The notes: generated by a model from the sequence alone, not told the origin. A DNA stretch of 21,045 bases from DAOTYE01 sp034434915 (GCA_034434915.1 DAOTYE010000038.1:1-21045); one strand, 5' to 3'; positions 1 to 6,817 are shown, numbered from the stretch's first letter. Translations and numbers: made by a program.

Positions 1-126
1 TGGAGCCGGCGCTGGTGCAGGTGCCGGAGCTGGTGAAGGTGCTGGCGCTGGTTTCGGCGCACAGCCAATGGCTACCAGCGCAAATAAGACCACAATCACG
101 ATAGAAAAAATTAGAACCTTCCTCAT
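1..126 (-). CDS. N-terminus of a second TRAP-type solute-binding lipoprotein (partial)
   Basis: Only the first 42 codons lie in the window; the rest continues past the left edge. The start ATG is preceded by a very strong ribosome binding site (AGGAGGAGG, two bases before ATG at its 3' end). The protein begins with a basic residue pair, a hydrophobic stretch (about residues 4-20) and a lipobox-like VAIGC with the lipidated Cys at residue 22, followed by a Pro-Ala repeat linker. This is the same architecture as the complete DctP-like lipoprotein just upstream at 298-1443, so a paralogous TRAP (or other) periplasmic-type binding protein is likely. The binding domain itself is not visible, so the family is inferred from the signal, linker and position. 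It is probably cotranscribed with 298-1443; I see no convincing promoter in 127-297. Confidence 0.7.
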   Translation of the reverse strand, partial: MRKVLIFSIVIVVLFALVAIGCAPKPAPAPSPAPAPAPAPAP

Positions 127-246
127 TTCCTCCTCCTGATTTAATGTAAGAGTTTAATTCAAGAGCCCGCTAAATGTCTATTCTGAAAACTACCACCCCC
201 TTTCCACCCAAGCGATTATTCCAAAGCCCCTCCAGCAATAGTCACA

Positions 247-273
247 CGGGAGCGGGCTTAATGCCCGCTCCCG
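247..273 (-). repeat. Strong GC-rich inverted repeat between the two lipoprotein genes
   Basis: A perfect 11-bp stem (CGGGAGCGGGC pairing with GCCCGCTCCCG) with a 5-nt loop lies about 25 nt after the stop codon of the upstream lipoprotein gene. On the transcribed (minus) strand no T-run follows the stem, so it does not look like a classical rho-independent terminator. More likely it is an mRNA 3'-end stabiliser or partial attenuator that sets different levels of the first and second gene. Confidence 0.7.
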
Positions 274-297
274 AGCTAAGCTGGTTGGAATCTTACG

Positions 298-1443
298 CTA
301 TGAAGGCGGTGTGCTCAGCTTCAAAAACTCTTGTATGCTATTGTAGATTTTCTCGCCGAGCGGGGTCTTGATAACACGATTCTTGAGGTGCGTGGTATAC
401 AGGGTCTTGATTTTCTTGGTAAGTTCAGGGTCCCAGGTTATCATCTGGGCACCTGCTTTAGTTAATCCTTCAATAGCGGTGAAGTCATCAAGTGAGGTCA
501 TCGCCCAGCCGTCAAGGAACTGTACCTGCGCCGCGCGTAGCATGATAGACTTGACATCGTCCGGCAGGGCGTTCCACTTTTCCAGCTTCATGGTGAACTC
601 ACCCAAGCCGCCCACATGATAGTCGCCGGGGCGGGAGTAGTACTTGGCGACCTCATGGAACTTGAGCTTGAAGTTTGCGCCTACTGAGGACCAGTCAGCG
701 GCATCAACAAGACCGGTATTGAGAGCGGTATAGACTTCAGCGCCGGGTATGGTGAGCGTGTTAGCGCCCAGAGCTTTGAAAGTCTCCGCCGCATCTTCCG
801 GGGCTCTCATCTTGATACCCTTGAGGTCAGCCTCGGTACGGACCGGTGTCTTGAAGACCATTGATTCGCCGGCAAAGCCGTAGGCATGACTGCCAATGTA
901 AAACAAGCCATGAGCCGCATAGGCTTCCCGAATCAGGTTAATGCCCCCGTACTCATACGCCCAGACATACGCCTTGAGATAGTTGTCCAGAAAGATAGAC
1001 GAGCTATCTACCGCCGCCAGTGTGGCGTCTTTACCGGTCCAATAGGTGCCGCCGGCTTCCACCAGGTCCACCACGCCCGCTCTGATGGCGTCAAAGTATT
1101 CCGTGTATGGCATGAGCGAGCCGGAGGAGAAAGTCTCAATCTGAATCCGCCCATTGCTCATGGCTTTGACGTTCTCAGCCAGTCTGACGTTGGCTTTATA
1201 GCTCGCTTCAGGCTCAGCCCACATGCTGACCATACGCCATTTGTAGGTTGTCGCCGGCTGGGCAGGTGTGGGAGCCGGTGACGGAGACGGGGCAGGTGCT
1301 GGTGCGGGTTTCGGAGCTGGTGCGGGTGCCGGAGCAGGAGCAGGTGCCGGTGCGGGTGCTGGCGCTGGTTTGGCACATGCGCCCAATAACGCGATTATCA
1401 CCACCAATATGAATAGTCCTAATATCCATCTCTTGCTCATCAT
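298..1443 (-). CDS. TRAP transporter substrate-binding lipoprotein, DctP/TakP-like
   Basis: Extracytoplasmic binding subunit of a tripartite ATP-independent periplasmic transporter, which hands a substrate (typically an organic or 2-oxo acid) to DctQ/DctM membrane subunits. None of those subunits is in the window. Of 381 residues, the N-terminus is a lipoprotein signal (hydrophobic about 7-21, lipobox LLGAC with Cys23), then an unusually long Ala-Pro repeat linker (about 24-65) tethers the domain to the membrane. The DctP domain follows, with the recognisable GIKMRAPED segment (the Arg that typically salt-bridges a carboxylate) and a later GLVDAADW segment like the TakP branch. A good AGGAG site sits 6 nt before ATG 1443; a second ATG follows directly. 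A strong promoter lies at 1580-1608 and leaves a leader of about 130 nt. The substrate cannot be told from sequence. Confidence 0.9.
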   Translation of the reverse strand: MMSKRWILGLFILVVIIALLGACAKPAPAPAPAPAPAPAPAPAPKPAPAPAPSPSPAPTPAQPATTYKWRMVSMWAEPEASYKANVRLAENVKAMSNGRIQIETFSSGSLMPYTEYFDAIRAGVVDLVEAGGTYWTGKDATLAAVDSSSIFLDNYLKAYVWAYEYGGINLIREAYAAHGLFYIGSHAYGFAGESMVFKTPVRTEADLKGIKMRAPEDAAETFKALGANTLTIPGAEVYTALNTGLVDAADWSSVGANFKLKFHEVAKYYSRPGDYHVGGLGEFTMKLEKWNALPDDVKSIMLRAAQVQFLDGWAMTSLDDFTAIEGLTKAGAQMITWDPELTKKIKTLYTTHLKNRVIKTPLGEKIYNSIQEFLKLSTPPS

Positions 1444-1520
1444 TTCTCACTCCTTTTTGAATAAATGAACCACTCTTCGGATTAAAAGAAGCCGCCACTA
1501 CTATCTTTCTGCTGTGAGCT

Positions 1521-1553
1521 ATCACCTCCTTTGCCCTGCGCCAGGATTGCGCA
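1521..1553 (-). promoter_or_regulatory. Structured leader of the lipoprotein mRNA with a perfect anti-SD-complementary tract
   Basis: Within the leader between the promoter and the lipoprotein start there is a 12-nt tract on the minus strand (AAAGGAGGTGAT, 1521-1532). It is fully complementary to the conserved 3' end of bacterial 16S rRNA, yet no properly spaced start codon follows. Just before it a small GC-rich hairpin (TGCGC/GCGCA, 1537-1541 with 1549-1553, 7-nt loop) can form. An ATG at 1554-1552 opens a 10-codon reading frame that ends in the TGA inside the tract; it has no ribosome binding site of its own. The function is unknown; ribosome standby or translational control is an inference. 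Confidence 0.35.
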
Positions 1554-1579
1554 TGTTGCAGACAGGTTGATAAGTATAA

Positions 1580-1608
1580 AATATAGAATTGTTCTTTCTA
1601 TTTGTCAA
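1580..1608 (-). promoter_or_regulatory. Sigma-70-type promoter of the DctP lipoprotein gene
   Basis: On the minus strand a perfect -35 box TTGACA (1603-1608), a 17-nt spacer and a -10 box TATATT (1580-1585, five of six consensus bases) predict a start near 1573. This places the promoter in the queA/lipoprotein gap, pointing at the lipoprotein gene, so the TRAP genes are transcribed independently of queA. Confidence 0.8.
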
Positions 1609-1688
1609 TAGGCACAGTAAAAATCAGACGGAAAACATTGAATTATGTCTCATGATTGAGGTAAATCGCATTCGCATACCCGCGGAAA

Positions 1689-2723
1689 TCATTGTATCAG
1701 CATGGCATCGCCAAAGCTGTAAAAGCGGTATCTCTGATTGATGGCTTCCCGGTAGGCTTGCATGATGAGGTCTCTGCCGGCAAAGGCAGTGACGAGCATG
1801 AGGAGAGTGGAGCGGGGAAGATGAAAATTGGTAATCATGGCGTCCACCAGGCGGAAATGATGACCCGGCAGGATGAACAGGTTGACCCATCCTCCGAAAG
1901 GCTTAAGCTCAGCAGGATTGCCCTCCTGAGCCAGTTGCTCCAGGATGCGCACGGTCGTCGTGCCCACGCAAATGACGCGCCGGCCTTCCCGCTTCGCCCG
2001 GGATAGCTCATCGGCAGTAGCCTGACTCACCACTCCATATTCCTGATGAATGGTGTGCCGTGTGGGGTCATCTTCCCTCACCGGGCTGAAGGTATCAAGC
2101 CCGATGTGCAGGCTGACGAAAAGACACTTCACATTTTTCTGTTCTATCTTCTTCAGCAACTCCGGAGTGAAATGCAAGCCCGCCGTCGGGGCGGCAACAC
2201 TGCCCGCCACCCGGCTATACACCGTCTGGTAGCGCTCAGGGTCAGTCAGTGGAGTACGGATATAGGGGGGAAGAGGAATCCGCCCCAGGTCAAAGAGCAG
2301 AGCTTCATCAGAGAATTTCAATGTCTTCCTGCCGCCATCGCCCCCTGTCAGCACCTCAGCCGTGACATCCGCTTTCTTTTCATCATCGCTAACGATATTA
2401 ATTCTTGCGCCGAGGTGGAGCCGCTTGCTTCGTTTGACGATGGCTTCCCAGACGCCGGTGTTCAGTCGGCGCAGGAGGAGGATTTCTATCTTGCCACCGC
2501 TCCCCTCTTTCCTGCCGTAAAGGCGCGCAGGGATGACGCGGCTATCATTGAAGACGAGGACATCACCTTCCCTCAGAAATTCAATGATTTCATAAAAGCG
2601 GCGGTGCTCCATAGAGCCGTCTTTCCGGCTCAAGACCAGGAGCCGGGAGTGGTCTCTGGGCTCAATAGGTGTCTGGGCGATGAGCTCCGCGGGGAGATTA
2701 TAATCAAAATCGCTGGTTTTCAT
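1689..2723 (-). CDS. queA: S-adenosylmethionine:tRNA ribosyltransferase-isomerase
   Basis: Transfers and isomerises the ribosyl part of S-adenosylmethionine onto 7-aminomethyl-7-deazaguanine at the wobble position of tRNAs with GUN anticodons, making epoxyqueuosine. The 344-residue product has family length and hallmarks: an N-terminal TSDFDYNLP / LIAQTPIEPRD segment, central YSRVAGSVAAPTAGLHFT, and C-terminal NFHLPRSTLLMLV and FYSFGDAMLI. I chose ATG 2723 because the family begins at this Met-Lys-Thr-Ser-Asp-Phe. An upstream ATG (2741) overlaps a plausible -10 box, and the longest frame starts with a TTG at 2768. There is no ribosome binding site before ATG 2723, consistent with a very short leader. 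No tgt or other queuosine gene is adjacent. It sits after the metF terminator, so it is probably a single-gene unit. Confidence 0.95.
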   Translation of the reverse strand: MKTSDFDYNLPAELIAQTPIEPRDHSRLLVLSRKDGSMEHRRFYEIIEFLREGDVLVFNDSRVIPARLYGRKEGSGGKIEILLLRRLNTGVWEAIVKRSKRLHLGARINIVSDDEKKADVTAEVLTGGDGGRKTLKFSDEALLFDLGRIPLPPYIRTPLTDPERYQTVYSRVAGSVAAPTAGLHFTPELLKKIEQKNVKCLFVSLHIGLDTFSPVREDDPTRHTIHQEYGVVSQATADELSRAKREGRRVICVGTTTVRILEQLAQEGNPAELKPFGGWVNLFILPGHHFRLVDAMITNFHLPRSTLLMLVTAFAGRDLIMQAYREAINQRYRFYSFGDAMLIQ

Positions 2724-2739
2724 AGGCGCGGCCGTCTTC

Positions 2740-2768
2740 ATTTTACAATGCCCCCAATGATACAACAA
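2740..2768 (-). promoter_or_regulatory. queA: Possible queA promoter
   Basis: Minus-strand -35-like TTGTTG (2763-2768), 17-nt spacer, -10 TAAAAT (2740-2745, five of six consensus). The predicted start, near 2733, gives a leader of about 10 nt before ATG 2723. The weak -35 limits confidence, but the position after a terminator fits. Confidence 0.45.
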
Positions 2769-2780
2769 ATAGAAGTGCTG

Positions 2781-2809
2781 GAAATGAAAAGAGGGGCATC
2801 AGCCCCTCT
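2781..2809 (-). terminator. Rho-independent terminator after metF
   Basis: On the minus strand an 8-bp perfect stem (AGAGGGGC/GCCCCTCT) with a 4-nt loop is followed by TTTTCATTT. It lies 23 nt beyond the metF stop and closes the five-gene methylene-THF reductase operon before queA. Confidence 0.85.
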
Positions 2810-2832
2810 CGTGTCTTTGATGTGAACCGAGT

Positions 2833-3750
2833 TTATCCTGCCGGTCTCGGCATCAAGCCAGCCTTTGCCACAATCTCCGGCACGATATCCTCCCACCCTA
2901 CCGCCATGATGTGAATGCCACGTACCCCGGGTATCTGTTTGACCTGCTCAACAACTTCCAGCGTGATTTTGACGCCTTCCTCTTTGACGTTTTTCGCCTG
3001 CTCCATGCGCTTCATTACCTCATCCGGAACGATGATTCCCGGCACGGAAGTCTTCATATAGCGCGCCATACCGACTGATTTCATCGGGATGATGCCCGCC
3101 AGAATAGCCACCTGCTGTGATAGACCCAGCTCATTTACCATGTCCATCCACTTCCTGAAGCGGGGTATGTCAAAGACCGCCTGCGTCTGGATAAAATCAG
3201 CGCCGGCTTTGACCTTCTTTGCTAGGCGGGCGGCGCGATATTCAAAAGGGTCAGCAAAGGGATTGGCGGACGCACCGATGAACAGCGGCACCTCACCGGC
3301 AATATCCTCCCCATTGATGAACTTCTTTTCATCGCGCATGCGCTTGAGCGTCTGGATAAGCTGGATGGAGTCAATATCAAAGACGCCCTTCGCCTGCGGG
3401 TGGTTGCCGAACCTCTGGTGGTCGCCTGAGAGGCAGAGGATATTGCCGATGCCCAGCGCCACTGCACCGAGCACATCGCTCTGGATGGCAAGGCGATTGC
3501 GGTCGCGGACGACCATCTGCATCACCGGCTCAATGCCCATCTGCTTCAGAATAAGACAGCCCGCCAGGCTGGACATACGCACAATCGCCGTCTGGTTATC
3601 AGTCACATTGACCGCATCACAACAGCACCGGAGCAGTTCGCCCTTTTTGCGGACAGCATCAGCATTCGTCCCTTTGGGCGGACCGGCTTCAGCGGTAACG
3701 GCAAACGCACCGCTGGTGAGCACTTTCTCCAGATTAGTTCCGGCTTTCAT
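2833..3750 (-). CDS. metF: Methylenetetrahydrofolate reductase, MetF
   Basis: FAD-containing TIM-barrel enzyme that reduces 5,10-methylene-THF to 5-methyl-THF, the last folate step of the methyl branch of the Wood-Ljungdahl pathway (also supplying methionine synthesis). The 305-residue protein is the short catalytic-domain form without a regulatory extension. Visible signatures are Glu21 in AEAGPPKG (the position of the catalytic Glu of MetF), VTDNQTAIVRMS, the CLSGDHQ loop, and GASANPF followed by KAGADFIQTQAVFD. Start ATG 3750 has an ideal AGGAGG site 6 nt upstream, and the gene overlaps the end of metV by 17 nt, so translation is probably coupled. A longer reading frame to 3774 exists but lacks this site. 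It is the last gene of the operon; the terminator follows. Its pairing with MetV and a diaphorase suggests that the electron donor is not free NAD(P)H but the partner subunits. Confidence 0.95.
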   Translation of the reverse strand: MKAGTNLEKVLTSGAFAVTAEAGPPKGTNADAVRKKGELLRCCCDAVNVTDNQTAIVRMSSLAGCLILKQMGIEPVMQMVVRDRNRLAIQSDVLGAVALGIGNILCLSGDHQRFGNHPQAKGVFDIDSIQLIQTLKRMRDEKKFINGEDIAGEVPLFIGASANPFADPFEYRAARLAKKVKAGADFIQTQAVFDIPRFRKWMDMVNELGLSQQVAILAGIIPMKSVGMARYMKTSVPGIIVPDEVMKRMEQAKNVKEEGVKITLEVVEQVKQIPGVRGIHIMAVGWEDIVPEIVAKAGLMPRPAG

Positions 3751-4432
3751 GCTTAGCCTCCTGTGGCACGGCACACTCCGCTTCTATGTCAATCCTGCGC
3801 GGTCCTCCGGTAACCGCAACACTCCAGTCCTTATACGGTGCAATCTCTTCCAGCTCGTCAAGGCGTCCCAGTTCTACCAGCCGGTCATATATCATCTGCC
3901 AGGCGCAGGGGACGTCCTTGGAAATCTCGCACCTTCCGCCAGATGAGCCGCCGCAGGGTCCGTTAAATAAGCTCTTGGCGCACCTGACCAGCGGGCAGAT
4001 GGCGGCGGTCCGTCCCAGCACACAGCTGGCGCACTGGAGACAGACCTCCTTGTATATTCCGGGACTTTCCTTCATGCCGATGAACAATGTATTGAGGGCG
4101 GGATAGATTGCCCGGTCGGGTCGGTGCAGGGCTATCATCTGCACACCCACGGCGCAGGTCATCGCCAGAATGCAGTCCGCTTTCTCAATCACATTGGCTT
4201 CCGCTTCCAGCGCATATTTGGTCAGCTCATCGCAGGCGGTGGGGATTATCATCCAGCCGGGGACCTCTTTGCCCGCCTCTTCCAGCTTTTTCTTCATCGC
4301 CAGCACTTCAGACTTGCCTCCGGTATGGCACAGCGTGGCGCATGTGCCACACCCAATGATGTACACCTTCTGGCACTTGCTTACATATTTCATTACCTCA
4401 TCGGCAGGCTTCTGACTGGTAATCGTCTTCAT
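3734..4432 (-). CDS. metV: MetV, iron-sulfur partner of methylenetetrahydrofolate reductase
   Basis: Cysteine-rich protein of 232 residues that accompanies MetF in acetogens and other Wood-Ljungdahl bacteria and passes electrons to it. The N-terminal domain has C28-x2-C31-x3-C35, Cys67, Cys87 and Cys93. The C-terminal domain matches the methylene-THF reductase C-terminal family, with CLQCASC (131-137), CPLVRC (146-151), FNGPCGG (Cys160), Cys168 and Cys176 before AWQMIYDRL. Together this provides ligands for several [4Fe-4S] clusters and possibly zinc. Its ATG overlaps the nuoF-like stop (ATGA, 4 nt), and it overlaps metF by 17 nt, so all three are translationally coupled. The family role is established in acetogens; the link to this diaphorase is inferred from gene order. 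Confidence 0.9.
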   Translation of the reverse strand: MKTITSQKPADEVMKYVSKCQKVYIIGCGTCATLCHTGGKSEVLAMKKKLEEAGKEVPGWMIIPTACDELTKYALEAEANVIEKADCILAMTCAVGVQMIALHRPDRAIYPALNTLFIGMKESPGIYKEVCLQCASCVLGRTAAICPLVRCAKSLFNGPCGGSSGGRCEISKDVPCAWQMIYDRLVELGRLDELEEIAPYKDWSVAVTGGPRRIDIEAECAVPQEAKHESRN

Positions 4433-5637
4433 GCGTCACCCCCGTTAGCCTTTACCCGGCTTTCATATTCCCCTCTGAAATACTGTAAGCTGTCAATGAT
4501 GACGTTTGGCGCCGCCTGCCCCAGTCCACAAAGCGATGTAATCATCATCACGCGGGACAGGTCTGCCATGTCTTTCATTTCACGCTCCCGCCCCTCGCCA
4601 TGCCGGAATTTCCTCAATATCTCAAGAATGACCTCCGTCCCCTGCCGGCAGGGCGTGCACTTTCCGCAGGACTCCTCGGTGAGAAACTCCATGGTGCGGT
4701 AGACCATCTCCACCACATCCCGGCTCTGGTTAAAGACTGTGACCGCCCCCGCCCCCAGCACTGCCTCAAAAGCGAGCGGTGTATCTATCATAGCATAGGG
4801 CACAATCCTGCCGGTGGCGCCGCCAATCTGGACGAACTTAATATCCTTAGCCTGCGCCAGCTCCTCCACCAGCTCCCTCAGCTTGCTCCCCAGTATCATT
4901 TCATACACTCCCGGCTTGCCCACATCCCCACTCACGGAGAAGACCTTGGTGCCCTTGCTCTTCTCCGTGCCCATCTGGCTGAACCAGCCGGCGCCGTTGA
5001 GGATGATGCGCGGTATGTTCATCAGCGTTTCAACGTTGTTGATGACGGTGGGCTTGCCCCATAGCCCGGCGGTGGTGGGAAACGGTGGGCGATAGCGCGA
5101 TTCGCCGCGCCTGCCTTCAATTGATTCCATCAGTGCCGACTCTTCCCCGCAGACATATGCCCCAGCCCCCTCGCGAATCTCAATGGTACAGCCGTCAAGA
5201 TAGCCGGCTTTTTTAGCCTGGTCTATGGCATTCTGCAGTAAGCTGAACAGGTGGTGGTATTCGGCGCGCAGGTAGATATAGGCTTGCTTTGCGCCGATGG
5301 CGTAACAGGCGATGGCGATGGCTTCAACGAGGCTGAAAGGGTCTCTCTCAAGAAGATACCTGTCCTTGAACGTCCCCACCTCTCCCTCGTCCGCATTGCA
5401 GATGACGTATTTCTCATCGCCCGCAGACTTCCGCGCACCTTCCCACTTCAAGCCACAGGGAAAGCCTGCCCCGCCTCTACCTCTCAGTCCGGACGCTTTG
5501 ATTTCATTGATGACCGCGTCAGGAGTCATCTGGTGAGCCTTCGCCAGTGCCTCAAAACCGTCATGCTCCAGAAAACTTTTGATATTCCCGGGGTCAATGA
5601 CGCCACAGTTTTTTAAGACCACCCGCGCCTGCGGCAC
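4429..5637 (-). CDS. nuoF: NuoF/HoxF-like NADH-binding flavoprotein subunit
   Basis: Oxidises NADH with FMN and passes electrons to a [4Fe-4S] cluster. From GTG 5637 the protein has 402 residues. It shows the FMN/NADH loop GRGGAGFPCGLKW (about 53-65), NADEGEVGTFKDR (81-93), the Gly-rich GAGAYVCGEESAL (157-169) and the cluster ligands Cys324, Cys327, Cys330 (SCGKCTPCRQG) and Cys370 (SLCGLG). It lacks the N-terminal thioredoxin-like [2Fe-2S] domain and the C-terminal ferredoxin domain of bifurcating HydB/HndC proteins, so it is the minimal complex I/HoxF type. I chose GTG because GGAGG lies 5 nt before it; the TTG at 5649 overlaps that ribosome binding site. The NuoE-like stop is 16 nt upstream and the metV start overlaps the end. 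No complex I membrane gene is near. Confidence 0.92.
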   Translation of the reverse strand: MPQARVVLKNCGVIDPGNIKSFLEHDGFEALAKAHQMTPDAVINEIKASGLRGRGGAGFPCGLKWEGARKSAGDEKYVICNADEGEVGTFKDRYLLERDPFSLVEAIAIACYAIGAKQAYIYLRAEYHHLFSLLQNAIDQAKKAGYLDGCTIEIREGAGAYVCGEESALMESIEGRRGESRYRPPFPTTAGLWGKPTVINNVETLMNIPRIILNGAGWFSQMGTEKSKGTKVFSVSGDVGKPGVYEMILGSKLRELVEELAQAKDIKFVQIGGATGRIVPYAMIDTPLAFEAVLGAGAVTVFNQSRDVVEMVYRTMEFLTEESCGKCTPCRQGTEVILEILRKFRHGEGREREMKDMADLSRVMMITSLCGLGQAAPNVIIDSLQYFRGEYESRVKANGGDA

Positions 5638-5653
5638 GGTTTCCTCCAAAAAA

Positions 5654-6094
5654 CTATTTATACTTCTTCAAAATGTCAGCGATTTTTTCCGGGGTGAGGT
5701 CAGTATGGGCGTCCTGGTTAATCATCATCGCCGGTGCGCCATCGCACAGCCCGATACAATTGGTCAGCTCAAATGAGAACCGGCCGTCCTGAGTGGTCTC
5801 TCCCGGCTTGATGTTCAGCTCTTTCGCCACGCTGTCAATTATCATCTCCCCATTTTTTAGGTAGCAGGGCAGGCTCTTGCAAACGCGGATGACGTTCCTG
5901 CCAAGCGGTTTAACGGAGAGGAAAGAGTAGAAGCTGGCGATGCCGTAGACCTCGTTCACCGGCAGGTTGAAGGACTCCGCAAGCGCTGTGATGACCTCCC
6001 GGGATATGTAGCCGAACCGGCTCTGCGCCTCTTTAAGCTTCAAAATAAGCTCATCCCGTTTTTCCGGCCGGATTGAAATGCCCTGCTGGCTCAT
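5654..6094 (-). CDS. nuoE: NuoE/HoxE-like [2Fe-2S] subunit
   Basis: Thioredoxin-fold electron-transfer subunit that accompanies NuoF-type NADH dehydrogenases. The 146-residue protein has the helical N-terminal segment with FGYIS and EVYGIASFYSFL, and the four ligands of the [2Fe-2S] cluster, Cys72 and Cys77 (C-x4-C) and Cys113 and Cys117 (NCIGLCDGAP, C-x3-C). I chose ATG 6094 because AAAGGA lies at good spacing; the GTG at 6097 directly before it would be too close. Only 3 nt separate it from the stop of the HoxU-like gene and 16 nt from the next start, so the three form one diaphorase cassette. The N-terminal thioredoxin domain absent from the NuoF-like protein is supplied here as a separate subunit. 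Confidence 0.92.
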   Translation of the reverse strand: MSQQGISIRPEKRDELILKLKEAQSRFGYISREVITALAESFNLPVNEVYGIASFYSFLSVKPLGRNVIRVCKSLPCYLKNGEMIIDSVAKELNIKPGETTQDGRFSFELTNCIGLCDGAPAMMINQDAHTDLTPEKIADILKKYK

Positions 6095-6097
6095 CAC

Positions 6098-6781
6098 CTA
6101 TCCTTTAATATAAAGCGCTTTATTCGCCCTTTCTTCACGCGGTTTCCACGGCTTCATCAAGGCTTCTGAGGGGCAGACAGAGGCACACACATCGCAATCA
6201 CGGCAGACCTCGCCACCGGGCAGAGGTTCATCACAACCGAAGATGACTTTGCTCTCAAATCCGCGGTATGCCATGCTGAACAGATTCTGCCCTTTTACAT
6301 TCTTGCAGGCGATGACACACCGCCGGCAATGGATGCACTTAGCCATGTCCCGCAGCAGATAAGGGTTTTCCATTTCCATGGGATAGTAGTGCTTCCTGGC
6401 ATGGAACCGGGGCAGACCCACTTCCAGGTCGGCGGCAATTTTGCGCAGTTCGCAGATGTTTGCTTTATCGCAGATAAGGCAATTATCAGGATGGCTGGCA
6501 AGGAGAAGCTCAACCATCACCCGGCGTGCTTCAATCACTTTGGGTGAGTGCGTCTGGATGACCATGCCCTCAGCGATGGGGGTATGACAGGAGCCAACCA
6601 GCGTCCGCGAGCCCTCCACTTCAACCACACAGAGCCGGCAGGCGCCCACAGGCGGAAAGCCTTCCAGGTAACACAGGGTGGGGATGGCGATACCATTCTG
6701 ACGTGCCAGTTCCAGAATAGTCGTCCCGGGACGACCACTGACTTTTATCCCGTTGAGGTTTAGCGTAACCTCAGTTCCCAT
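6098..6781 (-). CDS. NuoG N-terminal / HoxU-like multi-cluster iron-sulfur subunit
   Basis: 227-residue electron wire with four predicted clusters: [2Fe-2S] ligands Cys37, Cys48, Cys51, Cys65; a His97-Cys101-Cys104-Cys110 site; and two ferredoxin-type [4Fe-4S] motifs, CIHCRRCVIAC (149-159) and CRDCDVCASVC (193-203). It ends about 24 residues after the last motif, so it has neither a molybdopterin domain (NuoG, formate dehydrogenase) nor an H-cluster domain ([FeFe]-hydrogenase). This is the length of HoxU. It is the first gene of the operon, about 30 nt after the predicted transcription start. The only possible start is ATG 6781, with GAGGAG abutting the ATG and GGGG further upstream, an oddly tight ribosome site. 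By context it links the NADH module to MetV/MetF. Confidence 0.9.
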   Translation of the reverse strand: MGTEVTLNLNGIKVSGRPGTTILELARQNGIAIPTLCYLEGFPPVGACRLCVVEVEGSRTLVGSCHTPIAEGMVIQTHSPKVIEARRVMVELLLASHPDNCLICDKANICELRKIAADLEVGLPRFHARKHYYPMEMENPYLLRDMAKCIHCRRCVIACKNVKGQNLFSMAYRGFESKVIFGCDEPLPGGEVCRDCDVCASVCPSEALMKPWKPREERANKALYIKG

Positions 6782-6817
6782 CTCCTCAACCCCACAGCAC
6801 CTTTGGTATTAAACTTC

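Noticed and set aside
247..273. Calling the 11-bp hairpin a rho-independent terminator
   Set aside because: No T-run follows on the minus strand, where the flanking genes are transcribed.
1261..1380. Repetitive GGTGC/GGAGC pattern that could suggest a tandem repeat or CRISPR-like array
   Set aside because: It is in frame and encodes the Ala-Pro linker of the lipoprotein; there are no spacers.
1214..1525. 103-codon minus-strand frame starting with GTG within the perfect SD-like tract
   Set aside because: The GTG is part of the SD-like sequence itself, so spacing is wrong. The frame runs through the Ala-Pro repeat of the lipoprotein in another phase, giving low-complexity Ser/Thr/Arg/Cys text with no family resemblance.
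2046..2825. 259-codon plus-strand frame opposite queA
   Set aside because: Shadow of the clearly recognisable queA; no conserved motif and no ribosome site.
3089..3946. 285-codon plus-strand frame opposite metF/metV
   Set aside because: Spans two genuine overlapping genes on the other strand and has no family motifs.
4429..6781. Reading the NuoEFG-like genes as part of complex I or an NAD-reducing [FeFe]-hydrogenase
   Set aside because: No NuoB/C/D or membrane subunits are present; the HoxU-like protein ends without an H-cluster or molybdopterin domain; the genes are coupled to metV-metF instead.
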